Source of the DNA: Parcubacteria group bacterium
GTDB taxonomy: Bacteria; Patescibacteriota; Minisyncoccia; Phycocordibacterales; GCA-002724975
Reading direction: 5' to 3'
Length of the DNA: 35,538 nt
Assembly: GCA_002724975.1 (NCBI GenBank)
Contig: PBQF01000045.1
Coordinates: 1-35,538 of the forward strand
The translations under genes were made by a program, and so were the position numbers. The notes beneath the pieces are model-generated. The model made no database searches. It was not told the origin of the DNA and was given only the letters and a program-made list of their open reading frames with translations. Shown here piece after piece: positions 1-7,577 of the stretch (its first letter is position 1; each line of letters starts with the position of its first letter).

Positions 1-137
1 ACTCTGATGGCTACCCCCGCGTGTTTAGTGTTGCTTGCAATAGTAGCGATCAGTGGTTGAATGGCGATTACGATGATGGCTGTAGCACCTTATGGGGTGA
101 TGATAACCGCATCGTATTCGTGAAGCCCCGCAAGTAA
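1..137 (+). CDS. C-terminal fragment of an unidentified protein
   Basis: An open frame enters from the left edge (first full codon at base 3) and stops at TAA 135-137. The 44 visible residues are rich in Asp, Gly, Trp and aromatic residues, with short stretches GYPRVFSVAC, DQWLNGDYDDG, LWGDDNRIVF and a basic tail VKPRK. I do not recognise the family. The pattern of short W/D/G-rich strands suggests a small beta-rich domain, which is inference. Codons are visibly GC-richer than those of infC downstream, as in the other small cassettes of this window. A strong hairpin at 189-219 followed by T-rich sequence closes the transcript. The start and length cannot be known from this window. Confidence 0.6.
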   Translation, partial: SDGYPRVFSVACNSSDQWLNGDYDDGCSTLWGDDNRIVFVKPRK

Positions 138-188
138 CATCAATAAATTGCTCACCTGTTATGCAAAGGAAAGGAGGAAGGAAGTGGA

Positions 189-230
189 GAGGCTTCAGCA
201 TTAACTTGCTGGAGCCCTCGTTTATTTTAT
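189..230 (+). terminator. Rho-independent terminator after the left-edge gene
   Basis: GAGGCTTCAGCA (189-200) pairs with TGCTGGAGCCCTC (207-219), giving a 12-bp stem with one bulged C. It is followed by TTTATTTTAT. Confidence 0.75.
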
Positions 231-425
231 ATAGTTCTATTCTTACCTTGTGTTAAATAATTAAGAGGTCTCAACACCCCGAAGCCCCAGAATTGCCTCT
301 GACGCTTTAAATATCCAATCATGCACTTGGTTCCACTTTTCACGTGCTATGTCCACAACTTGGGAATAATCTTATTTAAGTATATAGCACATATGAATGT
401 TTAGAGGTGGGTTCTAATTTATATA

Positions 426-454
426 TTGAAAAATCACTCTAAATATGATAAAAA
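426..454 (+). promoter_or_regulatory. Promoter for infC-rpmI-rplT
   Basis: TTGAAA (426-431), a 17-base spacer and TAAAAA (449-454), preceded by a TG dinucleotide at 446-447. The predicted start is near 461, just before the leader hairpin at 467-484. Confidence 0.5.
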
Positions 455-466
455 TAGCACTGTAGT

Positions 467-484
467 ATCCCGCTTTGGCGGGAT
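467..484 (+). promoter_or_regulatory. Leader hairpin upstream of infC
   Basis: ATCCCGC-TTTG-GCGGGAT is a perfect 7-bp stem with a 4-base loop, 12 bases upstream of the infC TTG start. No T-tract follows (TAAAAAATAAG), so it is not a terminator. It may control infC translation; that is inference. Confidence 0.55.
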
Positions 485-496
485 TAAAAAATAAGT

Positions 497-1060
497 TTGA
501 GAAATTTTAATCAAAAAAGAGAAGAAAGAGCCAGAGTAAATGAAGCCATTAGAGCTAATGAGCTCAGGGTTCTAGGCCCAGAAGGAGAGACTTTTAATGT
601 CTTAAGTAAGGAAAGTGCCCTTTCAAAAGCAAGAGAAATGGGATTGGACCTTATAGAAGTCTCCCCCAACGCCAATCCTCCTGTTGCTAAAATAATGGAT
701 TATGGTAAATTTCTCTACGACCAAAAAAAGAAAGCCAAGGAAGCTAAAGCCAAATCTCATAAAACAGAGACGAAAAACGTTCAAGTCAAGATAGGTACAG
801 GAGAACATGATTTAGAGTTGAAAGCCAAAAAAGCTTCTGAGTGGCTGAAGGAGGGTCACAGAGTAAAGTTTGATTTATATCTAAGGGGAAGGGCAAAATA
901 TTTGGACAAGAAATTCCTCGAAGAAAGAATGGAGCGAATGCTCAAACTCATAACCGAAGATTATAAAGTAGCTGACGGACCTAAAAAAAGTCCGAAAGGA
1001 ATGACTTTGGTTTTAGAAAAGGGCAAGGCCGCAACAAATAAAGAAAATGAAAACAAATAA
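497..1060 (+). CDS. infC: Translation initiation factor IF-3
   Basis: IF-3 binds the 30S subunit, prevents premature 50S joining and monitors start-codon and initiator tRNA selection. The 187 residues include the N-domain opening NEAIRANELRVLGPEGE, the signature DLIEVSPNANPPVAKIMDYGKF (about residues 51-72) and the C-domain VKIGTGEHDLELKAKKA. The gene starts with TTG at 497; an in-frame stop at 485-487 rules out a much longer start, leaving only ATA 491 as an alternative. Rare start codons on infC are known to give self-regulation because IF-3 discriminates against them, and this fits. There is no clear Shine-Dalgarno sequence. It is the first gene of the classic infC-rpmI-rplT operon and its last codons overlap rpmI. 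The C-terminus is a short Lys/Asn-rich tail. Confidence 0.96.
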   Translation: MRNFNQKREERARVNEAIRANELRVLGPEGETFNVLSKESALSKAREMGLDLIEVSPNANPPVAKIMDYGKFLYDQKKKAKEAKAKSHKTETKNVQVKIGTGEHDLELKAKKASEWLKEGHRVKFDLYLRGRAKYLDKKFLEERMERMLKLITEDYKVADGPKKSPKGMTLVLEKGKAATNKENENK

Positions 1061-1232
1061 AGCATATACAAAAAGATTGAAGGTGACCAAAAAGGGAAAA
1101 ATTCTTGCAAGAAAGAAGGGTGGTAATCATTATAATGCAAAAGAGTCACGAGGAACTCAATTAAAGAGGAGAAGAAAAGTTGAAATTGTTTTAACAAACA
1201 AAAATAGAAGAAGGTTTTTACCAAATACCTAA
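1047..1232 (+). CDS. rpmI: 50S ribosomal protein L35 (bL35)
   Basis: A 61-residue, very basic protein of the large subunit. It shows the family layout: an N-terminal KTNKAYTKRLKVTKKGKI stretch, a central RKKGGNHYNAKES loop and a C-terminal RRKVEIV...RRFLP segment. The ATG at 1047 lies inside the end of infC (14-base overlap in another frame), so translational coupling is likely. It is followed 12 bases later by rplT. Length and position are normal for the family. Confidence 0.95.
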   Translation: MKTNKAYTKRLKVTKKGKILARKKGGNHYNAKESRGTQLKRRRKVEIVLTNKNRRRFLPNT

Positions 1233-1244
1233 TCTGACTTAAAT

Positions 1245-1589
1245 ATGACAAGAGTTAAAAGAGGAACAACTAAAAACAAGCGGAGAAAAAACATCCTTAA
1301 GAAAACTAAGGGTTATCGTAATGCTAAAAAAAGTAAGAAGAAGCAAGCCAAGGAAGCAATAATGCATGCTGGTAGCCATGCTTTTAATGACAGAAGAAAG
1401 AAAAAAAATGTTTTTAGAAGATTGTGGCAGGTAAATATAAATGCCGCTCTTAGAAAAGAAGGATCAACCTACTCTAAATTTATAGGAGACTTAAAGAAAA
1501 AGAAGATAGAAGTTGATAGAAAAATATTGGCTCAAATTGCCAGAGAAAACCCCGATACATTTAAAAGAATTTTAGAGGAAGTCAAGTAA
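1245..1589 (+). CDS. rplT: 50S ribosomal protein L20 (bL20)
   Basis: L20 is an early assembly protein of the large subunit that binds 23S rRNA; in other bacteria it also represses its own operon. The 114 residues match the family in length and motifs: MTRVKRGTTKNKRRKNILK at the N-terminus, GYRNAKKS, HAFNDRRKKKNVFRRLW in the middle and the globular end with KFIGDLKKKKIEVDRKILA. It is the last gene of the infC operon and is followed by the bidirectional hairpin at 1592-1611. Whether L20 binds the infC leader here cannot be decided by eye. Confidence 0.96.
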   Translation: MTRVKRGTTKNKRRKNILKKTKGYRNAKKSKKKQAKEAIMHAGSHAFNDRRKKKNVFRRLWQVNINAALRKEGSTYSKFIGDLKKKKIEVDRKILAQIARENPDTFKRILEEVK

Positions 1590-1591
1590 AA

Positions 1592-1618
1592 AATGGCCCC
1601 ACTAAGCCATTCTTTACT
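1592..1618. terminator. Bidirectional terminator between rplT and the LOG-like gene
   Basis: AATGGC (592-597 of this kilobase) pairs with GCCATT (1606-1611). On the plus strand it is followed by CTTTACTTT, on the minus strand by TTTTTTAC. It separates two convergent genes. Confidence 0.7.
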
Positions 1619-2236
1619 TTAAAGAATCATATCCCCGGTTTTGCCACGAACATTGTCATGGTTTTGGTAAACGTTAATCTGCTTCCTTTCGATTTTTACT
1701 AATTCAATCAACTTCTCAACTAAAACTTTTGGGTCTTTGTCGAAAACTATTTTCTTATTACTTCGATGACTTTCCTTCATCATATTTTTTATAACTTCAT
1801 CGGTTTGCCAATCTCCTTCTAGGATACCAATTGGTTTTCCGTCTTCATAAGCGACAGTAAACTCATTTATTGTTCCAATTCTTCCACAGCCAACAATAAC
1901 TGCATCTGATGAACGAGTTAATAAAAGATTTCTACCTGAATAACCAAAACCCGTATAAATAATTAAATCTAAATACTCTAAAGGAAGTCTGTAAACGTTA
2001 ACATGTTCTCTCTCGGAAGCTGCAGGAGAAAGCCCAATGGAAAAACCTTTTTCTTCCTTGGCACCCATAGTAGACCAATAAGGAAACCCTGTTGTGGCTC
2101 CTGTTGTTAATATACCTCCCTGTCTGATGATTTCTTTACCCAATTCTTTGGCAATATCATAAGCATCAATCCCGCAGTGTCCCGTCTCTGCTGCTCCTGA
2201 AACACAAATTCTAATTTTAAATTCTGACTTTTCCAT
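1619..2236 (-). CDS. LOG/SLOG-type Rossmann-fold protein
   Basis: A 205-residue protein with an N-terminal beta strand and loop IRICVSGAAETGHCGIDAYDIA, a central GGILTTGATTGFPYW segment and the nucleotide-loop motif GCGRIGTINEFTVAYEDGKPIG (about residues 116-137). This motif is the TIGR00725/SLOG-cluster equivalent of the PGGxGTxxE motif of LOG lysine-decarboxylase-like proteins. Members of the fold bind or hydrolyse nucleotides; the substrate of this branch is unknown to me, so no enzyme name is given. It lies 14 bases downstream of the beta-CASP hydrolase, probably in the same transcript, and ends at the shared terminator at 1592-1611. A -10-like TAAAAT a few bases before the ATG could give it an extra start. 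Confidence 0.8.
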   Translation of the reverse strand: MEKSEFKIRICVSGAAETGHCGIDAYDIAKELGKEIIRQGGILTTGATTGFPYWSTMGAKEEKGFSIGLSPAASEREHVNVYRLPLEYLDLIIYTGFGYSGRNLLLTRSSDAVIVGCGRIGTINEFTVAYEDGKPIGILEGDWQTDEVIKNMMKESHRSNKKIVFDKDPKVLVEKLIELVKIERKQINVYQNHDNVRGKTGDMIL

Positions 2237-2250
2237 TTACTAATATTTTA

Positions 2251-3624
2251 CTAGAAATCAAGCTCAAATTGCTCCCCTACTTCTGGGGAAATCGCATCAA
2301 TGTTTAAATAGTCCTTAATTCTTTGTACCAAAAATATTGATGACTTTGGTTCTCCCATAGCAACAAAAACTTTTTCTAGTCTTTTACTTCTGCCCGCTTC
2401 TTCAACAAACTCTAAAAGCTCGTCAGAACCCCTGTGGCCTGAATAACCGGTAATAGTTTGGAGTCCTGCTTTAATAGAAACCTTGCTGCCATTTATTTCG
2501 ACCTCCTTTACACCATCTTGAATAATTCTTCCTAAACTTCCGGGCGAATGATAATTGATAAATAGAAGCATATTCTTTGGGTCAGGAAGATATTTTTTTT
2601 CATGACGTAATATTCTTCCGCCATCTGACATCCCTGCTCCAGCAATAATTATTTTGGGTCCTTCAACATAATGTATCTTTTCAGATTCTTTTGAAGATTC
2701 AGTTACTTTTAGACCTGAGAAATCAAAAATTTTATCTCCGCTTCGAATTAAATCCTTTGCTTCGTCTTTAAAATTCTTTTGTCTTTTTTTGTAAATTTCT
2801 GTGACCTTAATCGCTAATGGAGAGTCAAGAAAAATTGGAACTTCTGGTATTTTTTTATTTTCAACCAAATCATTTAGTTCATATAAAAGAATTTGGGTCC
2901 TTGAAAGAGAGAAGGCGGGAATTAAAAGTGTTCCTCCTCTATTAATTGTTTTTTCTATTACATCTTTTAGCTTTTCTTTTCGAAGTTCAACATCTTCATG
3001 GTTTCTGTCACCATAAACACTTTCCATTAATAAATATTTTGCATCAGTTACTGGTTCCGTGTCTTTTAAAAAGGGTGCTGGAGAATTTCCTAAATCTCCA
3101 GTGAAAGCAATTTTTTGATTATTATATTTAACTTCAATAATAGCAGAGCCCAAAATATGTCCGGCATCTTTAAAATAGGCACTAAAACCATCACCTATAT
3201 CCAAATCTTGATGATAAGAAACACTTTTCCATAAAGATATAGTTTTTACTATATCTCCCTCATTGTAAATTGGTTTTCTATTCTCTTCCCTGGCTTCTTT
3301 TAAAACAAATTTTATGGCGTCATTGAGCATTATTTGAGCAATTTCCTTTGTCTCAATAGTTGAATAAATTTCACCATTAAAGCCATCATGAACGAGCTTT
3401 GGAATCCTCCCTATGTGATCAGCGTGAGAATGAGTAACCAAAAGAGTACTCACTTCGCTTGGGTTGTAAGCAAATTTTAAATAATTTTTATCTTCGTAAA
3501 ACTTTGAACCTTGGTGCAAACCACAATCAATAAGAATTTTCTTATCACTGCTCTCAAGCATGAAATTTGCTCCTGTGACAGATTGTGTGCCACCATAAAA
3601 AGTTAACTTAAGACTCTTGCCCAT
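2251..3624 (-). CDS. Beta-CASP metallo-beta-lactamase-fold ribonuclease
   Basis: A 457-residue RNA-processing metallo-hydrolase of the CPSF73/TTHA0252-like bacterial family, expected to cut RNA in the cytoplasm. The N-terminal MBL domain carries FYGGTQSVTGANF and the zinc motif THSHADH (H65, H67, D69, H70), then DAGHILGSA and AFTGDLGN. The beta-CASP insert includes SVYGDRNHE, IPAFSLSRTQ and AGAGMSDGGRI. The C-terminal GYSGHRGSDELLEF supplies the last conserved His. All key residues are present. It overlaps the preceding membrane protein gene by 22 bases, so the two are co-transcribed. It may work with RNase Y (27664-29193) in mRNA turnover; that is inference. Confidence 0.92.
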   Translation of the reverse strand: MGKSLKLTFYGGTQSVTGANFMLESSDKKILIDCGLHQGSKFYEDKNYLKFAYNPSEVSTLLVTHSHADHIGRIPKLVHDGFNGEIYSTIETKEIAQIMLNDAIKFVLKEAREENRKPIYNEGDIVKTISLWKSVSYHQDLDIGDGFSAYFKDAGHILGSAIIEVKYNNQKIAFTGDLGNSPAPFLKDTEPVTDAKYLLMESVYGDRNHEDVELRKEKLKDVIEKTINRGGTLLIPAFSLSRTQILLYELNDLVENKKIPEVPIFLDSPLAIKVTEIYKKRQKNFKDEAKDLIRSGDKIFDFSGLKVTESSKESEKIHYVEGPKIIIAGAGMSDGGRILRHEKKYLPDPKNMLLFINYHSPGSLGRIIQDGVKEVEINGSKVSIKAGLQTITGYSGHRGSDELLEFVEEAGRSKRLEKVFVAMGEPKSSIFLVQRIKDYLNIDAISPEVGEQFELDF

Positions 3625-4040
3625 TCTCTCTTTAAAAATTTAAAAATAAAATATTTACAGAAAACAAGTACGCCAAGTGTGCCAACAATTAAATCACTGA
3701 CTGTATCAAATATGTAATTGGGTTCATAAATTGGTACACCAATAAAAACTTCAAAGATTTCCCATGATAGTCCTACAATAACAAAAGAAATGATAGCAAC
3801 CTTGAAAACTTTTCCTTTTTGAAATGCCTGTTGGCCAAAAAAACGAGAGAAGAAATAAAGCCAAAGGAAAGTAACACCAACCCACACGCCACCAAGAAAA
3901 TGCATCACAATATCGAACCACCAATATAAAAAGTACAGATACTTCTCTCCCGCATATATGTGAAGCGAACTAATCAAAACAATGAGAACCAATGATGCAA
4001 ACAATAACTGCATTCCATTTTTAGATATGTCAGAATTCAT
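3603..4040 (-). CDS. Small integral membrane protein, DUF2238/VanZ-like
   Basis: A 145-residue protein with four predicted membrane helices (about residues 10-27, 35-63, 80-98 and 113-133). The polar pattern YWWFDIVMHFLGGVWVG ... LSWEIFEVFIG ... IFDTVSDLIVGTLG has the conserved D-x-x-x-H, WEIFE and D-x-x-x-D positions seen in the YjdF/DUF2238 and VanZ-like families. The function is unknown. It is the first gene of a three-gene minus-strand run, overlapping the beta-CASP gene. A TATGAT sequence lies 8 bases before the ATG, which would give an almost leaderless transcript, but no good -35 is visible. Confidence 0.75.
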   Translation of the reverse strand: MNSDISKNGMQLLFASLVLIVLISSLHIYAGEKYLYFLYWWFDIVMHFLGGVWVGVTFLWLYFFSRFFGQQAFQKGKVFKVAIISFVIVGLSWEIFEVFIGVPIYEPNYIFDTVSDLIVGTLGVLVFCKYFIFKFLKREWARVLS

Positions 4041-4408
4041 GCGTATATATCATACCATCCCAACAAAAAAATCCATCTGAATTTAACAAAATGAATTTTT
4101 CTGTTGGAGCTACTTGTGTTATTACTTAACCTAGCAAAATGTAGGTGGGTTCCTTCAACGCCATGCCACGACAAGACGAAATCTAGATCCCAAAGTAATC
4201 AATTTAGTCTAGATAATATTACAAGCAACTCCTATCTATATTCTACACTCGCTAAATACAAATTGTCACAAAAACTTAGTAGTCTGAAACATTTTAGAGA
4301 AAAGTAAATATGCAAAACTGCTTAAAATCTAATCTTTTTAGAGATTAGAAACAGTAAAAGTTTTTATTTTACCTTAAAAAACTAAAATTCTTTGTGGAAA
4401 AGTTAATT
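4041..4408. other. Intergenic gap without a convincing gene
   Basis: This gap lies between the divergent ends of two minus-strand runs. A 67-codon plus-strand TTG frame (4104-4307) has no ribosome-binding site and no recognisable composition, so it was not called. The only structure I can point to is CTAATC...GATTAG (4329-4348), a weak hairpin downstream of ndk followed on the minus strand by ATTTTAA. Confidence 0.5.
4329..4348 (-). terminator. Possible weak terminator after ndk
   Basis: CTAATC (4329-4334) pairs with GATTAG (4343-4348), a 6-bp stem. The minus strand continues with ATTTTAAG. The stem is AT-rich and the hairpin is modest. Confidence 0.35.
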
Positions 4409-4897
4409 TTAGCCCTTAAAATCGGGGTAGGAATCGGAATAAATAAATGGCGCATCTGGCTTTGTGTAATCAAATAACTCCTTCTTGTTAAAAAAGCGCT
4501 TAACCTCGTCATTTGCACTTTCTACCGAGTCAGAAGCATGAACAATGTTTGCTTGAGTGCTTAAAGAGAAATCCCCCCTAATGCTTCCAGCGTCAGCTTC
4601 ATATCCTTTTGTAGGACCAACAATTAATCTTGTAGCAGAAACAGTGTTAACGCCGGAAATAACCATCAAAACAACGGGGGCAGATTTCATATAGTTTTTA
4701 ATTGAAGCAAAGAACGGCTTATCTTTCAGATGAGAATAATGGTCATCTAAAAGAACATCACTAATTCTAACCATTTTCATTCCTATAATTTTCAGTCCCT
4801 TCCTCTCAAACCTTCTAATAACTTCTCCTAACAGCCCTCGCTGGATCGCATCTGGTTTCATAATAATAAGACTTCTTTCTTCTTTGGAATGTTTCAT
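4409..4897 (-). CDS. ndk: Nucleoside diphosphate kinase
   Basis: Ndk transfers the gamma phosphate of ATP to other NDPs through a phospho-histidine. Visible motifs are IIMKPDAIQRGLLGEVI (residues 11-27), the RLIVGPTKGYEADAGSIRGDF nucleotide-site region and the catalytic histidine in QANIVHASDS (H120). At 162 residues it is somewhat longer than the usual 140-150, with extra residues at the end. It lies 12 bases after map and is the last gene of the long spc-type run, an unusual position for ndk. Together with adk it places two nucleotide kinases in the ribosomal transcript. Confidence 0.96.
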   Translation of the reverse strand: MKHSKEERSLIIMKPDAIQRGLLGEVIRRFERKGLKIIGMKMVRISDVLLDDHYSHLKDKPFFASIKNYMKSAPVVLMVISGVNTVSATRLIVGPTKGYEADAGSIRGDFSLSTQANIVHASDSVESANDEVKRFFNKKELFDYTKPDAPFIYSDSYPDFKG

Positions 4898-4909
4898 TTC
4901 ATTAACAAA

Positions 4910-5683
4910 TTAGCTTCCAAGTTTGGTTAATATAATCGGATTATCATCAGTAATCAAGACCGTGTGCTCAAACTGGGCACTTCTTTTACCATCAGCGGTT
5001 TTTAGGGTATAACCGTCTTTATCTAGATAAACTCTTTTAGTGCCCTCGTTAATAATGGGCTCAATGGCTATAACCATACCAGGCCTTAATCTTGGACCCC
5101 TGTCCTTTGGCCCAATATTGGGCATATACGGCTCCTCATGAACACTTTCGCCTACTCCATGGCCTCCTAGTCCTTCGGCTGGAATAAAACCTTTACTCTT
5201 AACATAGCTTTCAATATTAGCTCCAATCAATCCAGCCTTATTTCCTTCTCTGGCGCTTTCGATAGCAACATCTAAAGCACCCTTTGTAACCTCTATCAAA
5301 GCCTTACCCTTCTCGTCAATTCCCCCTACACCAACGGTAATTGCAGAATCAGTCACTAATCCTTCATGAATTAAACCCATATCAAGAGTAACAATATCCC
5401 CCTCTTCTAAAACCTTCGCCTTCTCATTTGGAATTCCATGAACAGCCTCATCATTAACTGATACACAAAGCCCGGCAGGATAAGGGCGGGTAGCACCCTC
5501 TGGTTTGTAATTTAGAAAAGCCATTCTGTCTCCACGTTTTTTTACTTCCGTTTCCGCAATTTCATTTAACTTTTTAACGTTAACTCCTGGTTTTACTTCT
5601 TTTGCCACCATATTTAAAATTTCAGCCAATCTTTGGCCTCCTTCAACTAAAATCTTCATTTGTTCCTTATTTTTTACAATCAT
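4910..5683 (-). CDS. map: Methionine aminopeptidase, type I
   Basis: Removes the N-terminal methionine from nascent proteins. The 257 residues include the five expected metal ligands: D101 and D112 (TLDMGLIHEGLVTDSA), H175 (GGHGVG), E208 (AIEPI) and E239 (FEHTVLIT). SVNDEAVHGIP (about residues 75-85) carries the substrate-site histidine. It lacks the N-terminal zinc-finger or SH3 extension, so it is the short type Ia form. Its ATG overlaps the adk stop by four bases (ATGA), indicating coupling. In many bacteria secY-adk-map is followed by infA-rpmJ-rpsM; here ndk follows instead. Confidence 0.96.
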   Translation of the reverse strand: MIVKNKEQMKILVEGGQRLAEILNMVAKEVKPGVNVKKLNEIAETEVKKRGDRMAFLNYKPEGATRPYPAGLCVSVNDEAVHGIPNEKAKVLEEGDIVTLDMGLIHEGLVTDSAITVGVGGIDEKGKALIEVTKGALDVAIESAREGNKAGLIGANIESYVKSKGFIPAEGLGGHGVGESVHEEPYMPNIGPKDRGPRLRPGMVIAIEPIINEGTKRVYLDKDGYTLKTADGKRSAQFEHTVLITDDNPIILTKLGS

Positions 5684-6273
5684 TTTTCAGCTATTTTTCT
5701 TTTTATTTCTTCATGAACTTCCTTGATTGTTTGCTCGCCTTTAACATCAATAAATTTATATCTTGGACTGCCCTTGTAATACTCAATAACAGGTGCAACT
5801 TTTTCATCATACCAATCAAGTCGCTTCTTAACATTTGCCTTTTCATCATCAGCCCTGCCTCTCTCTAGTAACCTTTTTTCGGACCATTCCCTTGAGACAT
5901 TGGGGCAAACTATGTAAACTTCATCCCTTTTGTAAAAATCCAGAGCATTCTCCAAGACATGTGCTTCACGAATTTGCCTTGGTGTACCATCAAAGATAAT
6001 ATGTTCATTGCCTTTTATCTCTTGCCCAAGCTCCTCCGACCAGATTCTAATAGCTAGAAAAGCTGGTTGTAAATCACCTCTTTTATATATCTCGCGTGAA
6101 AGTTCGCTGGTATAAGTGTCTTCTTTTAAAAACTCCCTGAACTTTGCACCTGTTTCCTCATAAAAAATGGGGGTATCGGGGTCAATCTCTTTGAGATGCT
6201 CCTGTAAAAGCCTTGCTTGAGTGCCTTTCCCAGAACCTGAACGGCCTATAAATATAAATGTTTTAAGCGTCAT
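5680..6273 (-). CDS. adk: Adenylate kinase (short-lid form)
   Basis: Interconverts ATP, ADP and AMP. The 197-residue protein starts with the P-loop GRSGSGKGTQ (residues 10-19), a variant of the usual GxPGxGKGTQ, followed by the AMP-binding region with KFREFLK and IIFDGTPRQIREA (equivalent of the DGFPR motif). The segment RLLERGRADDEKANVKKRL goes straight through the lid region, so the long zinc-binding or zinc-like lid is absent and the enzyme is the short form. It follows secY by 31 bases and overlaps map by four. Annotation as another AMP/UMP-type nucleoside monophosphate kinase is possible but less likely in this operon position. Confidence 0.9.
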   Translation of the reverse strand: MTLKTFIFIGRSGSGKGTQARLLQEHLKEIDPDTPIFYEETGAKFREFLKEDTYTSELSREIYKRGDLQPAFLAIRIWSEELGQEIKGNEHIIFDGTPRQIREAHVLENALDFYKRDEVYIVCPNVSREWSEKRLLERGRADDEKANVKKRLDWYDEKVAPVIEYYKGSPRYKFIDVKGEQTIKEVHEEIKRKIAEK

Positions 6274-6304
6274 AAAAGAAGTATATATGAGTGGAGAACT
6301 TTTT

Positions 6305-7576
6305 TTAATACTCCCTCATTGAAACTTGGGCTTCTATCTTTTTCAATAAATCAAGAACGACAGAAACGGCAATCAGAAGTCCTGTTCCGCCAATAGCTAA
6401 GGATTGGATTCCAGTCACGGCTCTCATCACAAGAGGAACAACGGCAATAATTCCAAGGAAAATAGCACCAACTAGAGTCAGACGAGTAAGAACCTTGCTA
6501 ATGTACTCCGCGGTTGATGTCCCTGGCCGAACTCCCGGAATGAACGCACCACTCTTCTGCAAGTTCTTTGAAATAGTATTCGGATCAAATGTGACAGCGG
6601 TGTAAAAGTAGGTAAATAGAAATACCAAAATAAAATAAAAGGTCGCGAAGAGCCACGGATTATTAATGAAGTTGAAAATAAATTCAGAAACCCTTTGAAC
6701 AATAGAATTATCTACCTTTGAAAGAAAGTTAAATATCATCTGCGGGAAAAGGAGGAGAGAGAGGGCAAAAATGATCGGAATAACTCCGGCTTGATTAACA
6801 CGAAGTGGAAGATATGTTGAAATTCCTCCGTAAACACGATTTCCTCTAACTCTTTTGGCATAAGTGATTGGAATCGGTCTTTCGGCCTCCGTCACAACCA
6901 CAACTCCCAGAGTAATTAGGATTGCCGCTACAGCAAACCCAAGATAGAGAGGAATTTGATCTGGTGTAAAGGTAAATAGAAGTTGATTTACTGTAGACGG
7001 AAGTCCAGCCACAATTCCAGCAAAAATCAGCAAGGAGACTCCATTCCCTATACCAAACTCGCTCATCAGTTCCCCAATCCACATTAAAAGAACTGAACCA
7101 GCTGTAATTACAACAATATTAATAAGCATATCAAAAGGAGAAAGCCCTACGATAACTCCCTGGTTCTGAAGAAGAGAAAGAAAGGCAAAAGACTGAATCA
7201 AAGCTAGAGGCACAGTAAGAAGTCTTGAGTATTGGGCAAACTTTTTCTTTCCAGCTTCTCCTTCTTCTTGATACATCTGCTTCAACTTGTCAGAAGTCAT
7301 AGTTAAAAGCTGCATTATAATTGAGGCTGTAATGTAAGGGCCAACCCCGAGCATAACAATTGAGAGACTATCCAACCCTCCTCCAGAGAAAAGGTTAATC
7401 AATCCAAAAAACTGATTGTTTTGGAAAAATTCCTGAAGCCTGCCAACATCAATACCTGGAATTGGAATAACAGCCAAAATTCTAAAGACTATAAGAGCAG
7501 CGAGAACAAAAAGAATTTTATTCCTTAAACTTTTATCTTTAACTATTAATCTTAATTTATTTAAAAAATTTGACAT
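6305..7576 (-). CDS. secY: Preprotein translocase subunit SecY
   Basis: Channel subunit of the SecYEG translocon in the cytoplasmic membrane. The 423-residue protein has about ten hydrophobic helices. Recognisable segments are RILAVIPIPGIDVGRL near the N-terminus, NLFSGGGLDSLSIVMLGVGPY (plug region), GIGNGVSLLIFAGI and the cytosolic loop with TYAKRVRGNRVYGG, plus GVRPGTSTAEYISKVL. I place the start at ATG 7576 (MSNFLNK), one base after the rplO stop. A TTG seven codons upstream lies inside rplO, and the GGAGGA sequence that would serve ATG 7576 falls at that upstream start. It is co-transcribed with rplO upstream and adk downstream, as in the standard spc operon. Confidence 0.96.
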   Translation of the reverse strand: MSNFLNKLRLIVKDKSLRNKILFVLAALIVFRILAVIPIPGIDVGRLQEFFQNNQFFGLINLFSGGGLDSLSIVMLGVGPYITASIIMQLLTMTSDKLKQMYQEEGEAGKKKFAQYSRLLTVPLALIQSFAFLSLLQNQGVIVGLSPFDMLINIVVITAGSVLLMWIGELMSEFGIGNGVSLLIFAGIVAGLPSTVNQLLFTFTPDQIPLYLGFAVAAILITLGVVVVTEAERPIPITYAKRVRGNRVYGGISTYLPLRVNQAGVIPIIFALSLLLFPQMIFNFLSKVDNSIVQRVSEFIFNFINNPWLFATFYFILVFLFTYFYTAVTFDPNTISKNLQKSGAFIPGVRPGTSTAEYISKVLTRLTLVGAIFLGIIAVVPLVMRAVTGIQSLAIGGTGLLIAVSVVLDLLKKIEAQVSMREY

Positions 7577-7577
7577 A

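Larger units (their letters stand above)
138..496. other. Intergenic gap before infC
   Basis: This gap of about 360 bases holds the terminator at 189-230, the infC promoter and leader hairpin (426-484), and no convincing gene. A 31-codon frame on the minus strand (356 to 261) has protein-like composition but no ATG and no ribosome-binding site, so it may be a gene remnant. A perfect-looking AAGGAAAGGAGG purine run at 167-178 leads only into a six-codon GTG frame. Confidence 0.6.

Noticed and set aside
261..356. 31-residue minus-strand frame with protein-like composition (VDIAREKWNQVHDWIFKASE...)
   Set aside because: It has only a GTG start, no ribosome-binding site, and a stop shortly upstream. 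It could be a gene remnant, but that cannot be supported.
4104..4307. 67-codon plus-strand open frame
   Set aside because: It has a TTG start, no ribosome-binding site, no promoter and no protein-like pattern. It is probably chance in an AT-rich gap.
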